Made by a program: the position numbers and the translations under genes. Source: Bradyrhizobium sp. SZCCT0153 (GTDB taxonomy: Bacteria; Pseudomonadota; Alphaproteobacteria; Rhizobiales; Xanthobacteraceae). From it: a stretch of 64,000 nt of DNA. Location of the stretch: NCBI RefSeq assembly GCF_018129995.1, contig NZ_JAFCKS010000002.1:930001-994000 (forward strand), in the 5' to 3' direction. The notes under the pieces are model-generated. The model saw nothing but the letters and a program-made list of their open reading frames with translations. It ran no database searches and had not been told where the DNA came from. Below, in pieces: positions 16,532-25,299 of this stretch (positions are counted from its first letter, which is position 1; each line of letters starts with the position of its first letter).

Positions 16532-18271
16532 ATGTCAGGAACCCATAAGGTCGCCGCCGTCCAGTTCGAGCCGACCATGTTCGAGAAGGAGCGCAACATT
16601 GCGCGCCTGCTCGAACTCTGCGAGCAGGCGGCGGCGGCCGGTGCAAGGCTCATCGTCACGCCGGAAATGGGAACGACCGGCTATTGCTGGTTCGACCGCG
16701 CCGAGGTCGCGTCGTTCGTCGAGACGATCCCCGGGCCGACCACAAATCGTTTTGCCGCGCTGGCGCGCAAGCACGACTGCTACATCGTGGTCGGCATGCC
16801 CGAGGTCGACGAGGACGGCATCTACTTCAACACGGCCGTCCTGATCGGGCCGGACGGCGTTGTCGGTCGCCACCGCAAGACGCATCCCTACATTTCCGAG
16901 CCGAAATGGGCGGCGGCAGGCGACCTGCACAATCAGGTGTTCGAGACGCCGATCGGGCGGATCGCGCTGCTGATCTGCATGGACATCCATTTCGTGGAGA
17001 CCGCGCGGCTGATGGCGCTCGGCGGTGCGGACGTCATCTGCCACATCTCGAACTGGCTGGCGGAGCGTACGCCGGCGCCGTACTGGCTCAGCCGGGCATT
17101 CGAGAACGGCTGCTACGTCATCGAAAGCAATCGATGGGGACTGGAACGCACGGTGCAGTTCAGCGGCGGCAGCTGCGTGATCACACCGGACGGGCAGGTC
17201 GCGGCCGTGCTCGATAAGGGCGATGGGGTGCTGCTGTCGGAGATCGATCTCGACGTCGCACGCGCGCGCCGCGTGCTCGGCGAGACCGTGTTCGCGCAGC
17301 GGCGGCCGGAGCTCTATCCGGAGCTGCTCACCGATACCTTCAGCTGGAATCCGCGCGACTTCTTCGGTCTCTACGGCCACGAGCCGTGGCCGGCCGGGAA
17401 AACGTCGCGGGTCAGCGTTGCGCAATTTGCACCCGGCGACGATTTCAACCAGAACCTCGAGGAGATCGCGGCACTCGCGCGCAAGGCCCGCGCCGACGGC
17501 GCTGAGCTCGTCGTCTTCCCGGAGCTCGCGGTGACAGGGCTCGGCGATCCCGCGAGATCGGCGCAGCCGATACCGGGCCCCGTGACGAATCGCCTTGAGG
17601 AACTCGCAGAGGAACTGGGTCTCTATCTCGTCTGCGGCCTGGCCGAACGTGCAGCCGATATCCTCTACAACAGCGCCTGCCTGGTGTCGCCGGATGGGGA
17701 CGTCTCGGTCTATCGCAAGACGCATCTGGCGGCCGACGAGCGAAGCTGGGCCACCGCCGGCGATGGCTGGACCGTCGTCGACACGCCGATTGGCCGTATC
17801 GGACTGTTGATCGGTCACGATGCGTCTTTCCCGGAAGCGGGCCGGGTGCTGGCGCTGCGCGGCTGCGATCTCATCGCATGCCCCGCCGCGATCAAGGGAC
17901 GCTTCAGTTCGTCGCATACCGGCACGGAGGTGCTACAGCCAAAGCCGGTTCCGACCGGCCCCGATCCGCATCACTGGCATCATTTCCGCGTTCGCGCCGG
18001 CGAAAACAACCTGTTCTTCGCCTTCGCCAATATTGTCGATCCTGAACGCGGCTATCCCGGGCTGAGCGGCGTCTTCGGTCCTGACACGTTTTCCTTTCCG
18101 CGCCGGGAGGCAATCGCGGCCGGCGGTACGGGCCTTGCAACCGCGCTGGTCGACACCACCAATCTTGACAGCGTCTATCCCACCAACGTGGTGCGGCGAA
18201 AGGATCTGGTGTCGATGCGCATGCCGCACAGCTATCGTGGACTGGTCAAGGCGGCTGTGACCAACTACTGA
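16532..18271 (+). CDS. Fused tandem nitrilase/amidase (two CN-hydrolase domains, the second lacking its cysteine)
   Basis: A 579-residue protein with two carbon-nitrogen hydrolase domains in one chain; the family is normally 270-350 residues. Domain 1 (about residues 1-280) has the full Glu-Lys-Cys triad: Glu in VTPEMGTTGY, Lys in GRHRKTHPYI, Cys in LLICMDIHFVE. Domain 2 (about 290-570) keeps Glu (VVFPELAVTG) and Lys (VYRKTHLAAD), but the Cys motif reads LLIGHDASFPE, so Gly replaces the nucleophile. One active site is therefore expected; domain 2 may be structural or regulatory. It begins 15 bases after formamidase and probably hydrolyses an amide or nitrile fed by the same transporter. Confidence 0.87.
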   Translation: MSGTHKVAAVQFEPTMFEKERNIARLLELCEQAAAAGARLIVTPEMGTTGYCWFDRAEVASFVETIPGPTTNRFAALARKHDCYIVVGMPEVDEDGIYFNTAVLIGPDGVVGRHRKTHPYISEPKWAAAGDLHNQVFETPIGRIALLICMDIHFVETARLMALGGADVICHISNWLAERTPAPYWLSRAFENGCYVIESNRWGLERTVQFSGGSCVITPDGQVAAVLDKGDGVLLSEIDLDVARARRVLGETVFAQRRPELYPELLTDTFSWNPRDFFGLYGHEPWPAGKTSRVSVAQFAPGDDFNQNLEEIAALARKARADGAELVVFPELAVTGLGDPARSAQPIPGPVTNRLEELAEELGLYLVCGLAERAADILYNSACLVSPDGDVSVYRKTHLAADERSWATAGDGWTVVDTPIGRIGLLIGHDASFPEAGRVLALRGCDLIACPAAIKGRFSSSHTGTEVLQPKPVPTGPDPHHWHHFRVRAGENNLFFAFANIVDPERGYPGLSGVFGPDTFSFPRREAIAAGGTGLATALVDTTNLDSVYPTNVVRRKDLVSMRMPHSYRGLVKAAVTNY

Positions 18272-18292
18272 ACCAAGAAAAGGAATTTGGCC

Positions 18293-19054
18293 ATGGATCT
18301 GGGACTCAAGGGAGCCAAGGTACTCGTCACGGGAAGCACCAAGGGAATCGGCCGCGCGATCGCCGAGACATTCGCCGCCGAAGGCGCTGATGTCGGGGTG
18401 TGCTCCCGCAATCTGGCCGAGGTCGAGAGCACGGTCGCCGCACTCAAGACCAGGGGCGTCGCGGCCTATGGCGGCGCCGTCGACGTCGCCGACGCGGCCG
18501 TACTGAAGGCCTGGGTCGGGGATATGGCGGCAAAGCTCGGCGGCATCGACGTCGTCGTCGCCAATGTCAGCGCGCTTGCGATCGGGCAGGACGACGAAAG
18601 CTGGGAGAAGGAATTCTCGACCGACATGATGGGCACGGTCCGGCTGGTGAATGCGTCCATGCCCTATCTTGAGAAGAGCGCGGCTGGCGCGATCGTCACC
18701 ATATCGAGCGTCTCAGGGCGCGAGGTCGATTTCGCCGCCGGTCCCTACGGCACCTTCAAGGCAGCGATCATCCACTACACCCAGGGACTCGCCAATCAGC
18801 TCGCGGGGAAGAATATCCGCGCCAACTCGGTCTCCCCAGGCAATACCTATTTCGACGGCGGGGTCTGGAACATGATCAAGGACAACAATCCCGAGCTCTA
18901 CAAGACGGCGCTGGCACTCAACCCAACGGGGCGGATGGGTACGCCACAGGAAATGGCCAACGCCGTAGTGTTTCTCGCCAGCCGCGCGGCCAGCTTCATC
19001 ACCGGGACGAACCTCGTTGTCGATGGCGCACTCACGCGTGGGGTGCAGTTGTAG
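18293..19054 (+). CDS. Short-chain dehydrogenase/reductase
   Basis: A 253-residue classical SDR oxidoreductase. The cofactor-binding motif is TGSTKGIGRAIAETF near residue 15. The substrate motif has Ser in TISSVSGREV and the catalytic pair in YGTFKAAIIHY (Y-x-x-x-K intact). The C-terminal GTNLVVDGALTRG is typical. It is the last gene of the amide operon, 21 bases after the nitrilase, with AAAGGA before the ATG at 18293. Its substrate is unknown; it may act on the carbon product of amide hydrolysis. Confidence 0.88.
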   Translation: MDLGLKGAKVLVTGSTKGIGRAIAETFAAEGADVGVCSRNLAEVESTVAALKTRGVAAYGGAVDVADAAVLKAWVGDMAAKLGGIDVVVANVSALAIGQDDESWEKEFSTDMMGTVRLVNASMPYLEKSAAGAIVTISSVSGREVDFAAGPYGTFKAAIIHYTQGLANQLAGKNIRANSVSPGNTYFDGGVWNMIKDNNPELYKTALALNPTGRMGTPQEMANAVVFLASRAASFITGTNLVVDGALTRGVQL

Positions 19055-19090
19055 GAAAACGCGGCGGCGTTTGCCTCGTGTTGGCCCTCG

Positions 19091-19473
19091 CTAACAGCCG
19101 TTTCCGGCCCTTCGCGTTGGGGCACGCAGCTTCACGCCGTCAGCGAACCACGCGAGGAACGTGGAGTTTGAACGGGCGTGGTCCGCATCGGCGTACTGGA
19201 TTTCTCCGAGGCCGTGGGGGCGGCGTCCCGAAGGCATAGCCGCATCGGCGTCGGTGAGACGTATCACCAGCCGGCCGATCGTGCTCTAGCCTGAGCCGGA
19301 CTCTCCAACCAGGCCGAGCGTCTCGCCGCGCCGGATTTCGAAGCCCACATTCTTCGCGGCTGCGACCTCGGCCTCCGAGCTGAACAGTCGTTGCCACGAT
19401 AGGTCTTCGCAAGTCCATTCGCCGCACAGACGATCGGTTCGTCCTCGTTGCCTATGCGCACGAAGCGCGGGGA
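19091..19473 (-). pseudogene. Degraded N-terminal part of a dipeptide-type ABC transporter ATPase
   Basis: Just downstream of the substrate-binding gene the minus strand reads EPIVCAANGLAKTYRGND in one frame. After a frameshift near 19385 it reads LFSSEAEVAAAKNVGFEI, then RRGETLGLVGESGSG followed by a stop codon and STIGRLVIR. This is the N-terminal half of an OppF/DppF-type ATPase. The Walker A Lys of GESGSGKST has become TAG. After about 19260 the match to ABC ATPases stops and the frame runs on to a stop near 19091. No intact start, Walker B or signature motif remains, so it is a remnant. Confidence 0.8.
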
Positions 19474-20310
19474 TCAATTGGTGGGCCCCTCGCCACGGAT
19501 GGCAAAAGTGGTGGCCTTGAGCTTGGTCATGCCGAATTTATCGAACAGCTTGTCATAGGTGCCGTCGGCGCGGGTCGCCGTCAGCGCGTCCGCGAAAGCC
19601 TGCGCGAGCAGCTTGTCACGGAAGGCGAAGGTGATGTCGGTGCCGGCGATGTCGCGGACCCAGATCTTGGCGATGCCCTTCTGCTCGAGCGCGTTGGCGG
19701 TTTCGTTGATGTTTAGCGCGGCCTCGAGCTGACCGGCGCGTAACGCCGCAGAAGTCGCGGTGACGGTGGTGAAGGTGCGGAGCTCGATCGGCTTGAGGCC
19801 CTTGGCGACCATCTCGGTGTTGAATTCGCGTGCCTTGCGTTCCGTGTAGGTCGCCGATTCCACTCCCACCACGCGTCCGGCCAGATCCTCGAACTTTTCC
19901 AGCTTCAGGCTGGAGGATGGATCGGTATAGATGCTGATCGCCTGCTGCGCGTAAGGAACGAGGTAGAACATCTTGGAGCGCTCCTCGGTCCAGAACAGGC
20001 CGGTGTTGATGGCATCGAAGCGGCCCGAGCGCAACGCCGGGATCATCGGCGGGAAGTCCATGCGCAGGAACACTGCCTCGACGCAGATGCGCTTGGCGAT
20101 CTCGCGGGCGAGCTCGACATTGAGGCCCTGCAGCTCGCCCTTGTCGTCGACGAATTGCTGCGGCGGCAGCGTCGGGTTGATCGACATCTGCCATTTCGGC
20201 GCCTCGATCAGGCTCGATGCCGGCACCTTTGGCGTGCAGGTCTGGGCGCCAGCCGCCTGGGACAGGCCGATCAGAAGGGTGAGGGCGGAGAAGGTTTTTG
20301 GAAATCGCAT
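19474..20310 (-). CDS. ABC transporter substrate-binding protein, family 3 (amino-acid type)
   Basis: A 278-residue periplasmic receptor with a signal peptide (MRFPKTFSALTLLIGLSQAAGA, cleavage near AGA-Q). The mature protein has the family-3 signatures INPTLPPQQFVDDKGELQGL and FDAINTGLFWTEERSKMF. It is clearly paralogous to the receptor at 30811-31647, with the same NPTxPPQQFVD and FWTEERSK segments. No permease or ATPase lies on this arm, so it may share the permease and ATPase at 31664-33192. It is the last intact gene of the leftward arm and lies next to a dead ABC ATPase. Confidence 0.87.
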   Translation of the reverse strand: MRFPKTFSALTLLIGLSQAAGAQTCTPKVPASSLIEAPKWQMSINPTLPPQQFVDDKGELQGLNVELAREIAKRICVEAVFLRMDFPPMIPALRSGRFDAINTGLFWTEERSKMFYLVPYAQQAISIYTDPSSSLKLEKFEDLAGRVVGVESATYTERKAREFNTEMVAKGLKPIELRTFTTVTATSAALRAGQLEAALNINETANALEQKGIAKIWVRDIAGTDITFAFRDKLLAQAFADALTATRADGTYDKLFDKFGMTKLKATTFAIRGEGPTN

Positions 20311-20374
20311 CAGAACACTCCTGTCAAATCATGGTGGCAGTTGAGCCGTCTCCGGTCCGACGTCTTCCTCGTTG

Positions 20375-20863
20375 TCATTTGGCGGCCGTCGCGCCGCGAT
20401 CGGCCTGCCGGGTCAGGATCAGCGAGATGTGGCGGGCCGCGGTCACCACCTCGTCGCGCTGATTGAGAAGGTAGAGCGTCTCGATGACGATCCCGCGCTC
20501 GGGATTCCGGGTCGGCCGCTTCTCGACGAAGCGGAAGCGCACGCGCAAGGCGTCGCCGGCGACGATCGGCGCCTTGAACCGCACCTCGTCCCAGCCGAGC
20601 GAGGCGACCGAGGTCTCCTCGTAGAGTTTCAGCTCCGACTTCAACCCCTCCATCAGCGACAGGCCGAACAGGCCATGGCCGATCACGGCGGGAAAGCCGC
20701 GCGAGCGCGCATAAGCAGAATCGACATGGAGCGGATGGTGATCGCGGGTGACGTCGGCAAAGGTTGCGATATCAGCCTCCGTCACGATGTGCACGGCGGT
20801 CTCGAACTCGGCGCCGAGCGAAATGTCCTCATAACGGAGATTGATGGAGGCGCTGGCGTCCAT
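20375..20863 (-). CDS. MaoC-family (R)-enoyl-CoA hydratase
   Basis: A 162-residue single-hotdog hydratase. The hydratase-2 motif is intact: DVTRDHHPLHVDSAYARS contains the catalytic Asp and His spaced D-x-x-P-L-H. A following GHGLFGLSLMEGL region is typical. The predicted role is reversible hydration of an enoyl-CoA intermediate. It lies ten bases after the CoA-transferase on the same strand and belongs to the leftward arm of the LacI-flanked cluster. Confidence 0.87.
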   Translation of the reverse strand: MDASASINLRYEDISLGAEFETAVHIVTEADIATFADVTRDHHPLHVDSAYARSRGFPAVIGHGLFGLSLMEGLKSELKLYEETSVASLGWDEVRFKAPIVAGDALRVRFRFVEKRPTRNPERGIVIETLYLLNQRDEVVTAARHISLILTRQADRGATAAK

Positions 20864-20873
20864 GCGTGTCCCC

Positions 20874-22457
20874 TCAGGCGACCTTGCGCGGCCGCGCTGG
20901 CAGGGCCTTGAAACTCTGTGCGATCCCCATCGGTCCCGAGCGGAAGATGCGCGGGTCCATATCCTTCAGTTGCGGGCTGATGCGCGGACGAAAGCCCATA
21001 TGCGCAAGGATGTCCTCCTCCAGCCGAACGCCCGGTGCGATCTCGGTCAGGGTCACGCTGCCGTTCTCGAGCTCGAACACGGCGCGCTCGGTCACATAGC
21101 TGACGTGCTGGCCGCGTTGTGCAGCGAACGAGGCGCTGAAGCTGATCTGGCCGACGTGCGGGACGAATTTGCGGAAAGCGCCGTCGCGCCGGATCGCGAG
21201 GCGGCCGTTCTCGACGCCGACATCGAACTTGCCGCCTGTCATGGTGCCGCTGAAGATCAGCCGCCGTGCGTTCTGGGTAATGTCGATGAAGCCGCCGGAG
21301 CCGTCGCGGCGTTCGCCGAAGCGGGTGACGTTGACGTTGCCAACCTCGTCGACCTCGGCGAAGGAGAGGAAGGCGCAGGACAGCCCGCCGCCGTCGTAGA
21401 AGTCGAACTGATAGGCCTGGTCGAGAATGACGCGCGGATTGATGGCAGTGCCGAATTCGCGCGCATGGCCGGGCACGCCGCCGACCACGCCGGATTCCAC
21501 CGTCAGCGTGATCAGGTCGGAAATGCCTTCTTCCGCCGCGACGTTTGGGATCATCGCGGAGATGCCGACGCCGAGATTGACGACGTCGCGCGGGCGCAGC
21601 TCGAAGGCGGCCCGGCGGGCGATCACCCGGCGCTCGGTAAGTGGATCGGGCGTGATCATCACCTCCGGCACGCGGCTATCGCCGCAGCGCGCCGGGTCGT
21701 AGACGGTGCCGTAGGTCTGCATCTGCTCGGGGTCGAGTACGACGTGGTCGATCAGGAATCCGGGGATCTTGACCATCTGCGGATGGATCGAGCCGCGCTT
21801 CACGATCCGCTTCACCTGGCAAATCACGGTGCCGCCGGCATTGTGCACGGCTTGCGCGATCGAGAGATCCTCGCGCGTCGTGCCCTCGTGCTCCATGCTG
21901 ATATAGCCGTCCTCGTCGGCGGAGGTGCCGCGGATGACGGCGACATCAGGCGGGGCGGGGACGCGGTAGAGCAAATACGACTGGCCGTTCAGCTCGAGCA
22001 GATCGACCAGCGGCGCTCTGGTGCGCTTGTTCATGCGGCCGCCGTCCTGACGCGGGTCCATGTAGGTGTCGAGGCCGACATGGGTGAGCACGCCAGGATG
22101 TTTCGCTGCCATGGCGCGGCAGAGCTGGCTCATGACGCCTTGCGGAAAATTGTAGGCGTCGATCAACTCGTCGCGGACCAGCCTCATGAACGGCACCTGG
22201 AGGCCGAAATTGCCGCCGATCACGCGTGCGATCATGCCTTCATGGGCAAGATGGCACAGTCCCTTCTCGGTCACCGCACCGACGCCGGTGATGTTGATCA
22301 GCGTCAGATTGTGCGGACCCTGGCCGTCGAGGAAGCGCTGCTCCAGCGCGCCGAGGATGGATTCGGCGACGCCGGTACCGCCATTGCCGCCGACGATCAG
22401 CGTGTCGGTGTCACGGATGAGACCCGCGGCCTCTGCAGCGGTGATGATACTCAGCAT
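20874..22457 (-). CDS. Acetate/propionate-type CoA-transferase (family I, fused alpha-beta)
   Basis: A 527-residue protein with both halves of a family I CoA-transferase in one chain, like propionate CoA-transferase and YdiF. The first half starts MLSIITAAEAAGLIRDTDTL and contains GGNGGTGVAES. The catalytic Glu is in the second half, in LTVESGVVGGVPGHAREF (E-S-G-x-x-G-G). It transfers CoA from an acyl-CoA donor to a carboxylic acid, which would activate a substrate for the dehydrogenase and hydratase next to it. The start at 22457 is chosen because the longer reading overlaps the preceding dehydrogenase gene and is unlike the family. Confidence 0.87.
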   Translation of the reverse strand: MLSIITAAEAAGLIRDTDTLIVGGNGGTGVAESILGALEQRFLDGQGPHNLTLINITGVGAVTEKGLCHLAHEGMIARVIGGNFGLQVPFMRLVRDELIDAYNFPQGVMSQLCRAMAAKHPGVLTHVGLDTYMDPRQDGGRMNKRTRAPLVDLLELNGQSYLLYRVPAPPDVAVIRGTSADEDGYISMEHEGTTREDLSIAQAVHNAGGTVICQVKRIVKRGSIHPQMVKIPGFLIDHVVLDPEQMQTYGTVYDPARCGDSRVPEVMITPDPLTERRVIARRAAFELRPRDVVNLGVGISAMIPNVAAEEGISDLITLTVESGVVGGVPGHAREFGTAINPRVILDQAYQFDFYDGGGLSCAFLSFAEVDEVGNVNVTRFGERRDGSGGFIDITQNARRLIFSGTMTGGKFDVGVENGRLAIRRDGAFRKFVPHVGQISFSASFAAQRGQHVSYVTERAVFELENGSVTLTEIAPGVRLEEDILAHMGFRPRISPQLKDMDPRIFRSGPMGIAQSFKALPARPRKVA

Positions 22458-22473
22458 GTGCGCTTGCTCCGCA

Positions 22474-23616
22474 TCATGCGGCGTCCTTCTCGATCTGGCG
22501 GGCGATGATGAGCCGCTGGATCTGGTTGGTGCCCTCGTAGATCTGGGCAAGGCGCACATCGCGGAAGATGCGCTCGATGCGGTATTCGCGCGAATAGCCG
22601 TTACCGCCGTGGATCTGGAGCGCGTTGGAGACGTGCTTCATCGCCATATCGGTCGTGAACAGTTTTGCCTGCGCGGCTTCCTTGGCGATCGGGTCGCCGG
22701 CATCATGCAGGCGTGCGGCGTGGTGGATCAGAAGCCGCGCGGCGGCGATGTCGGTCGACATGTCCGCGAGCATGAACTGCACCGCCTGGAAGCCGATGAT
22801 GGCCTGGCCGAACTGCTTGCGGTCGCGGGCGTACGCCGTGGCGTCCTCGAAGGCGGCCTGGGCCATGCCCAGCGCCATCGAAGCCATCATCAGCCGGCTG
22901 AAGTTGAAATTGCTCATCGCCATCTTGAAGGCCTGGTTCTCGGGGCCCATCACGCTGTCGGCCGGCAGCTGCACGTCGGAAAACGTGATCTGGCAGTCGT
23001 CGAGGCCGTGCATGCCGAGAAGCTCCTCGTTCCTGCCGCGTGTGATGCCGGGCAGGGCACCGTCGACGAGGAGGCAGGAGATGGCGCGATGGCCTGCGTC
23101 CGCGCCGGTGCGCGCGAACACCATGATGCGGTCGGCGACGCCGCCGAGCGTCACCCAGGCCTTGGTGCCGTTCAGCCGCCACCCATTGCCATCACGCACC
23201 GCATGGGTGCGGATGCCCGCGACGTCGGAGCCGTGATCCGGCTCGGAGACGGCGGTGGCGGGGATGATGTCGCCGCTCAGGATTTGTGGGATCAGCGCCT
23301 TGTGCGCGTCGGTGCCGTGATGGTCGAAGAACAATGCCGCTTCGACGGGAATGGCAAACGCATTGGCGACCGCGCCGGAGCAGCGCGCCAGCTCCTCCAT
23401 CGCGATGCAGGCCGCGACCGCGTCGAGGCCGGCGCCGCCCGCGCCTTCGCGCAGGCAAATGCCGAACAGGCCGAGATCGGCCATGCCCTTGTATAGCGCG
23501 CGGTCGAAGCGGTCCTCGCGGTCGATCGCGGCCGCGCGCGGCAGGATCTCGGCCTCCGCGAAACGGCGGGCGGTCTCGCGCAGCGCTTTCTGGGCTTGGT
23601 TATAGAAGCGATCCAT
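22474..23616 (-). CDS. Acyl-CoA dehydrogenase
   Basis: A 380-residue FAD enzyme of normal family length. Visible marks are the FAD/substrate loop TAVSEPDHGSDVAGIRT, the substrate segment ITFSDVQLPADSVMG, and the C-terminal LAQIYEGTNQIQRLIIARQ, where the Glu of YEGT is the catalytic base position. It oxidises an acyl-CoA to the enoyl-CoA, passing electrons to electron-transfer flavoprotein. The start MDRFYNQAQ at 23616 is preferred; ATG at 23631, overlapping the tautomerase stop, is an alternative. It is 16 bases from the CoA-transferase. Confidence 0.88.
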   Translation of the reverse strand: MDRFYNQAQKALRETARRFAEAEILPRAAAIDREDRFDRALYKGMADLGLFGICLREGAGGAGLDAVAACIAMEELARCSGAVANAFAIPVEAALFFDHHGTDAHKALIPQILSGDIIPATAVSEPDHGSDVAGIRTHAVRDGNGWRLNGTKAWVTLGGVADRIMVFARTGADAGHRAISCLLVDGALPGITRGRNEELLGMHGLDDCQITFSDVQLPADSVMGPENQAFKMAMSNFNFSRLMMASMALGMAQAAFEDATAYARDRKQFGQAIIGFQAVQFMLADMSTDIAAARLLIHHAARLHDAGDPIAKEAAQAKLFTTDMAMKHVSNALQIHGGNGYSREYRIERIFRDVRLAQIYEGTNQIQRLIIARQIEKDAA

Positions 23617-23630
23617 GGCGTGCGGTCCCA

Positions 23631-23999
23631 TCAGTCGCTGGCAAGCTTGGAATCGTGCGCGACTTCGCTCTTGTCGCGATCGATGAAGTAGACCGCGACA
23701 TCGTCGCCCGGCACGCCATAGGCGTTGCACACGCCGCGGGTCAGGGCGATGGCGGCGGCGCGGCGCTCGGCTTCGCTGCGGCGGAATGCGTGCACCTTGA
23801 GCAGGATGCGCTGGCCGCCGTCCTGAGCCGCCATCGTGCCGGCATGCGCGTAGTCATCAGGCGAGATCGGGAGGAAGTAGAGCGTGACCGTGTCCGCGCC
23901 GACGCCGAACGCCGACATCAGGCCGTCGGTCACGGACCTCGCCAGAGCGGCCTTGCGTTGCGGCGGAACTTGCGGGGCGAGCACTTCGACATAGGGCAT
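23631..23999 (-). CDS. Tautomerase-superfamily protein (fused 4-oxalocrotonate-type)
   Basis: A 122-residue protein starting MPYVEVLAPQVPPQRKAALA, which after Met removal exposes Pro1, the catalytic base of tautomerases. The length fits two fused beta-alpha-beta units of about 60 residues each (the second around QRILLKVHAFRRSEAERRAA). Such enzymes interconvert keto and enol acids. It is the first gene after the LacI regulator on the leftward strand, so it belongs to the same catabolic set. The substrate is unknown. Confidence 0.8.
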   Translation of the reverse strand: MPYVEVLAPQVPPQRKAALARSVTDGLMSAFGVGADTVTLYFLPISPDDYAHAGTMAAQDGGQRILLKVHAFRRSEAERRAAAIALTRGVCNAYGVPGDDVAVYFIDRDKSEVAHDSKLASD

Positions 24000-24002
24000 C
24001 GG

Positions 24003-25112
24003 TCAGACCTTCGCGGATTTGGCCGCAGACGATTTGGACGGGGACTTGGCGGCTGACGGCTTGGCGATTGACGGCTTGGGCTTGCCGGCCCTGGTGCTGG
24101 CGACTTCGATCCGACGACAGGAGTCGCGCTGCACGAGGCGAGCGCCGACGCGGTATTCGCGAACGCCATCATTGCCGGTGCCCTTCGCATCCATGCGCTG
24201 CAGCAGCCGGTCGACAGCGAGGTTGGCGAGATCGCGTGCGCCATTGTCGACGATGCTGATCGCGGGGCGGTGCCATTCGAACCACGGCATGTCCTCGTAG
24301 CAGAGCAGCGAGAGATCGTCGGGGACCGCGATGTTTCGCTCCGCGATGACGCGCAGCACGCCAAGCGTGGCCTCGTGATTGGCCACGAAGATCGCGCTGG
24401 GCGGACGAGGGAGGTCGAGCAGCTTGCGGCAGGACGTCGCGCCGGTCTCGGGCACGAAATGGCCGGCATGAATCAATGTGTCGTCGACGGGGATGCCGGC
24501 CTCGCGCAGCGCGCGGACATAGCCGGATAACCGCTCGCGGCCCGACGTGGTGTCTTGGCGGCCGACGATCAGCCCGACGCGCTTGTGCCCGAGCTCGATC
24601 AGATGGCGCGTGCCGAGATAGGCGCCTTGCGGGTCGTCGGCGAGCACGGTCTCGAGGTCGGTCGCGTCATCGCGCCGCACCAGGCAGACGATCGGGACAT
24701 CCTTTGCCAAGGCCTTGAGCTGCGCGCCGTTCTTGCCGGTGGGGACGACGATCAGTCCGTCGATACGGTGATCGACCAGCGCGGTGAGCGTGTCGCTCTC
24801 CTGCTGGGCGTCGTCGCCGCCGATGCACAGCAGCATCTGGTAACCCACTGCCTTCAGGCGCGCCTGCATCACTTCGGCCATCACCTGGAACGAGGCGTTG
24901 GTGAGATTGTGGACCAGGAGCGCGACGAGCCGCGACTGACCGGTCTTCAATCCGCGCGCGATCGGATTCGGCCGATAGCCGAGCTCGCGCGCGATGCGCG
25001 TCAGGCGCTGCTGCGTGCGCTCGCTGGTCAGGCCGGTTCCAGTCAGTGCGCGCGATGCGGTGCTGACTGAAACGCGGGCCGCCTGTGCCACATCTTTGAG
25101 CGTGACGCTCAT
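24003..25112 (-). CDS. LacI-family transcriptional regulator
   Basis: A 369-residue repressor. The N-terminal helix-turn-helix is clear (MSVTLKDVAQAARVSVSTAS then RALTGTGLTSERTQQRLTR), with hinge helix NPIARGLKTG. The sugar-binding-like effector domain follows (VALLVHNLTNASFQVMAEVM, VPDDLSLLCYED). The C-terminus carries an unusual 30-residue tail rich in Lys, Ala, Ser and Pro. The start at 25112 is where homology to LacI proteins begins. Two palindromes in the divergent intergenic region are its likely operators. It probably controls both arms of the surrounding cluster. Confidence 0.9.
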   Translation of the reverse strand: MSVTLKDVAQAARVSVSTASRALTGTGLTSERTQQRLTRIARELGYRPNPIARGLKTGQSRLVALLVHNLTNASFQVMAEVMQARLKAVGYQMLLCIGGDDAQQESDTLTALVDHRIDGLIVVPTGKNGAQLKALAKDVPIVCLVRRDDATDLETVLADDPQGAYLGTRHLIELGHKRVGLIVGRQDTTSGRERLSGYVRALREAGIPVDDTLIHAGHFVPETGATSCRKLLDLPRPPSAIFVANHEATLGVLRVIAERNIAVPDDLSLLCYEDMPWFEWHRPAISIVDNGARDLANLAVDRLLQRMDAKGTGNDGVREYRVGARLVQRDSCRRIEVASTRAGKPKPSIAKPSAAKSPSKSSAAKSAKV

Positions 25113-25129
25113 CAAACCTGCCGATAGAC

Positions 25130-25143
25130 TGCAAACGATTGCA
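25130..25143. promoter_or_regulatory. LacI-type operator 1
   Basis: TGCAAACGATTGCA is a near-perfect palindrome with a central CG, the classic form of LacI-family operators. It lies 18 bases upstream of the lacI-like start, a position suited to autorepression. Confidence 0.7.
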
Positions 25144-25217
25144 GAAACGCTATGGGCTATTCCCGCAAGGATCAAGCCCAAAATATGGATGGTGTTGCTC
25201 AATGCAGAGCCAGTTAC

Positions 25218-25229
25218 GCAATCGATTGC
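25218..25229. promoter_or_regulatory. LacI-type operator 2
   Basis: GCAATCGATTGC is a perfect 12-base palindrome sharing GCAA-NCGN-TTGC with operator 1, centred 87 bases away and 71 bases upstream of the first dapA-like gene. Two sites could allow DNA looping by a tetrameric regulator. Confidence 0.7.
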
Positions 25230-25299
25230 ATAACGGCTGCGGATATTCCGCAGGGCGCCGTCTTTCTTCCAGTTCACCAGATCGCCCGGCAGTTCCCTG

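Noticed and set aside
19056..19071. AAACGC-GGCG-GCGTTT hairpin after the SDR gene as a terminator of the amide operon
   Set aside because: The stem is short and no T run follows, so it is too weak to call.
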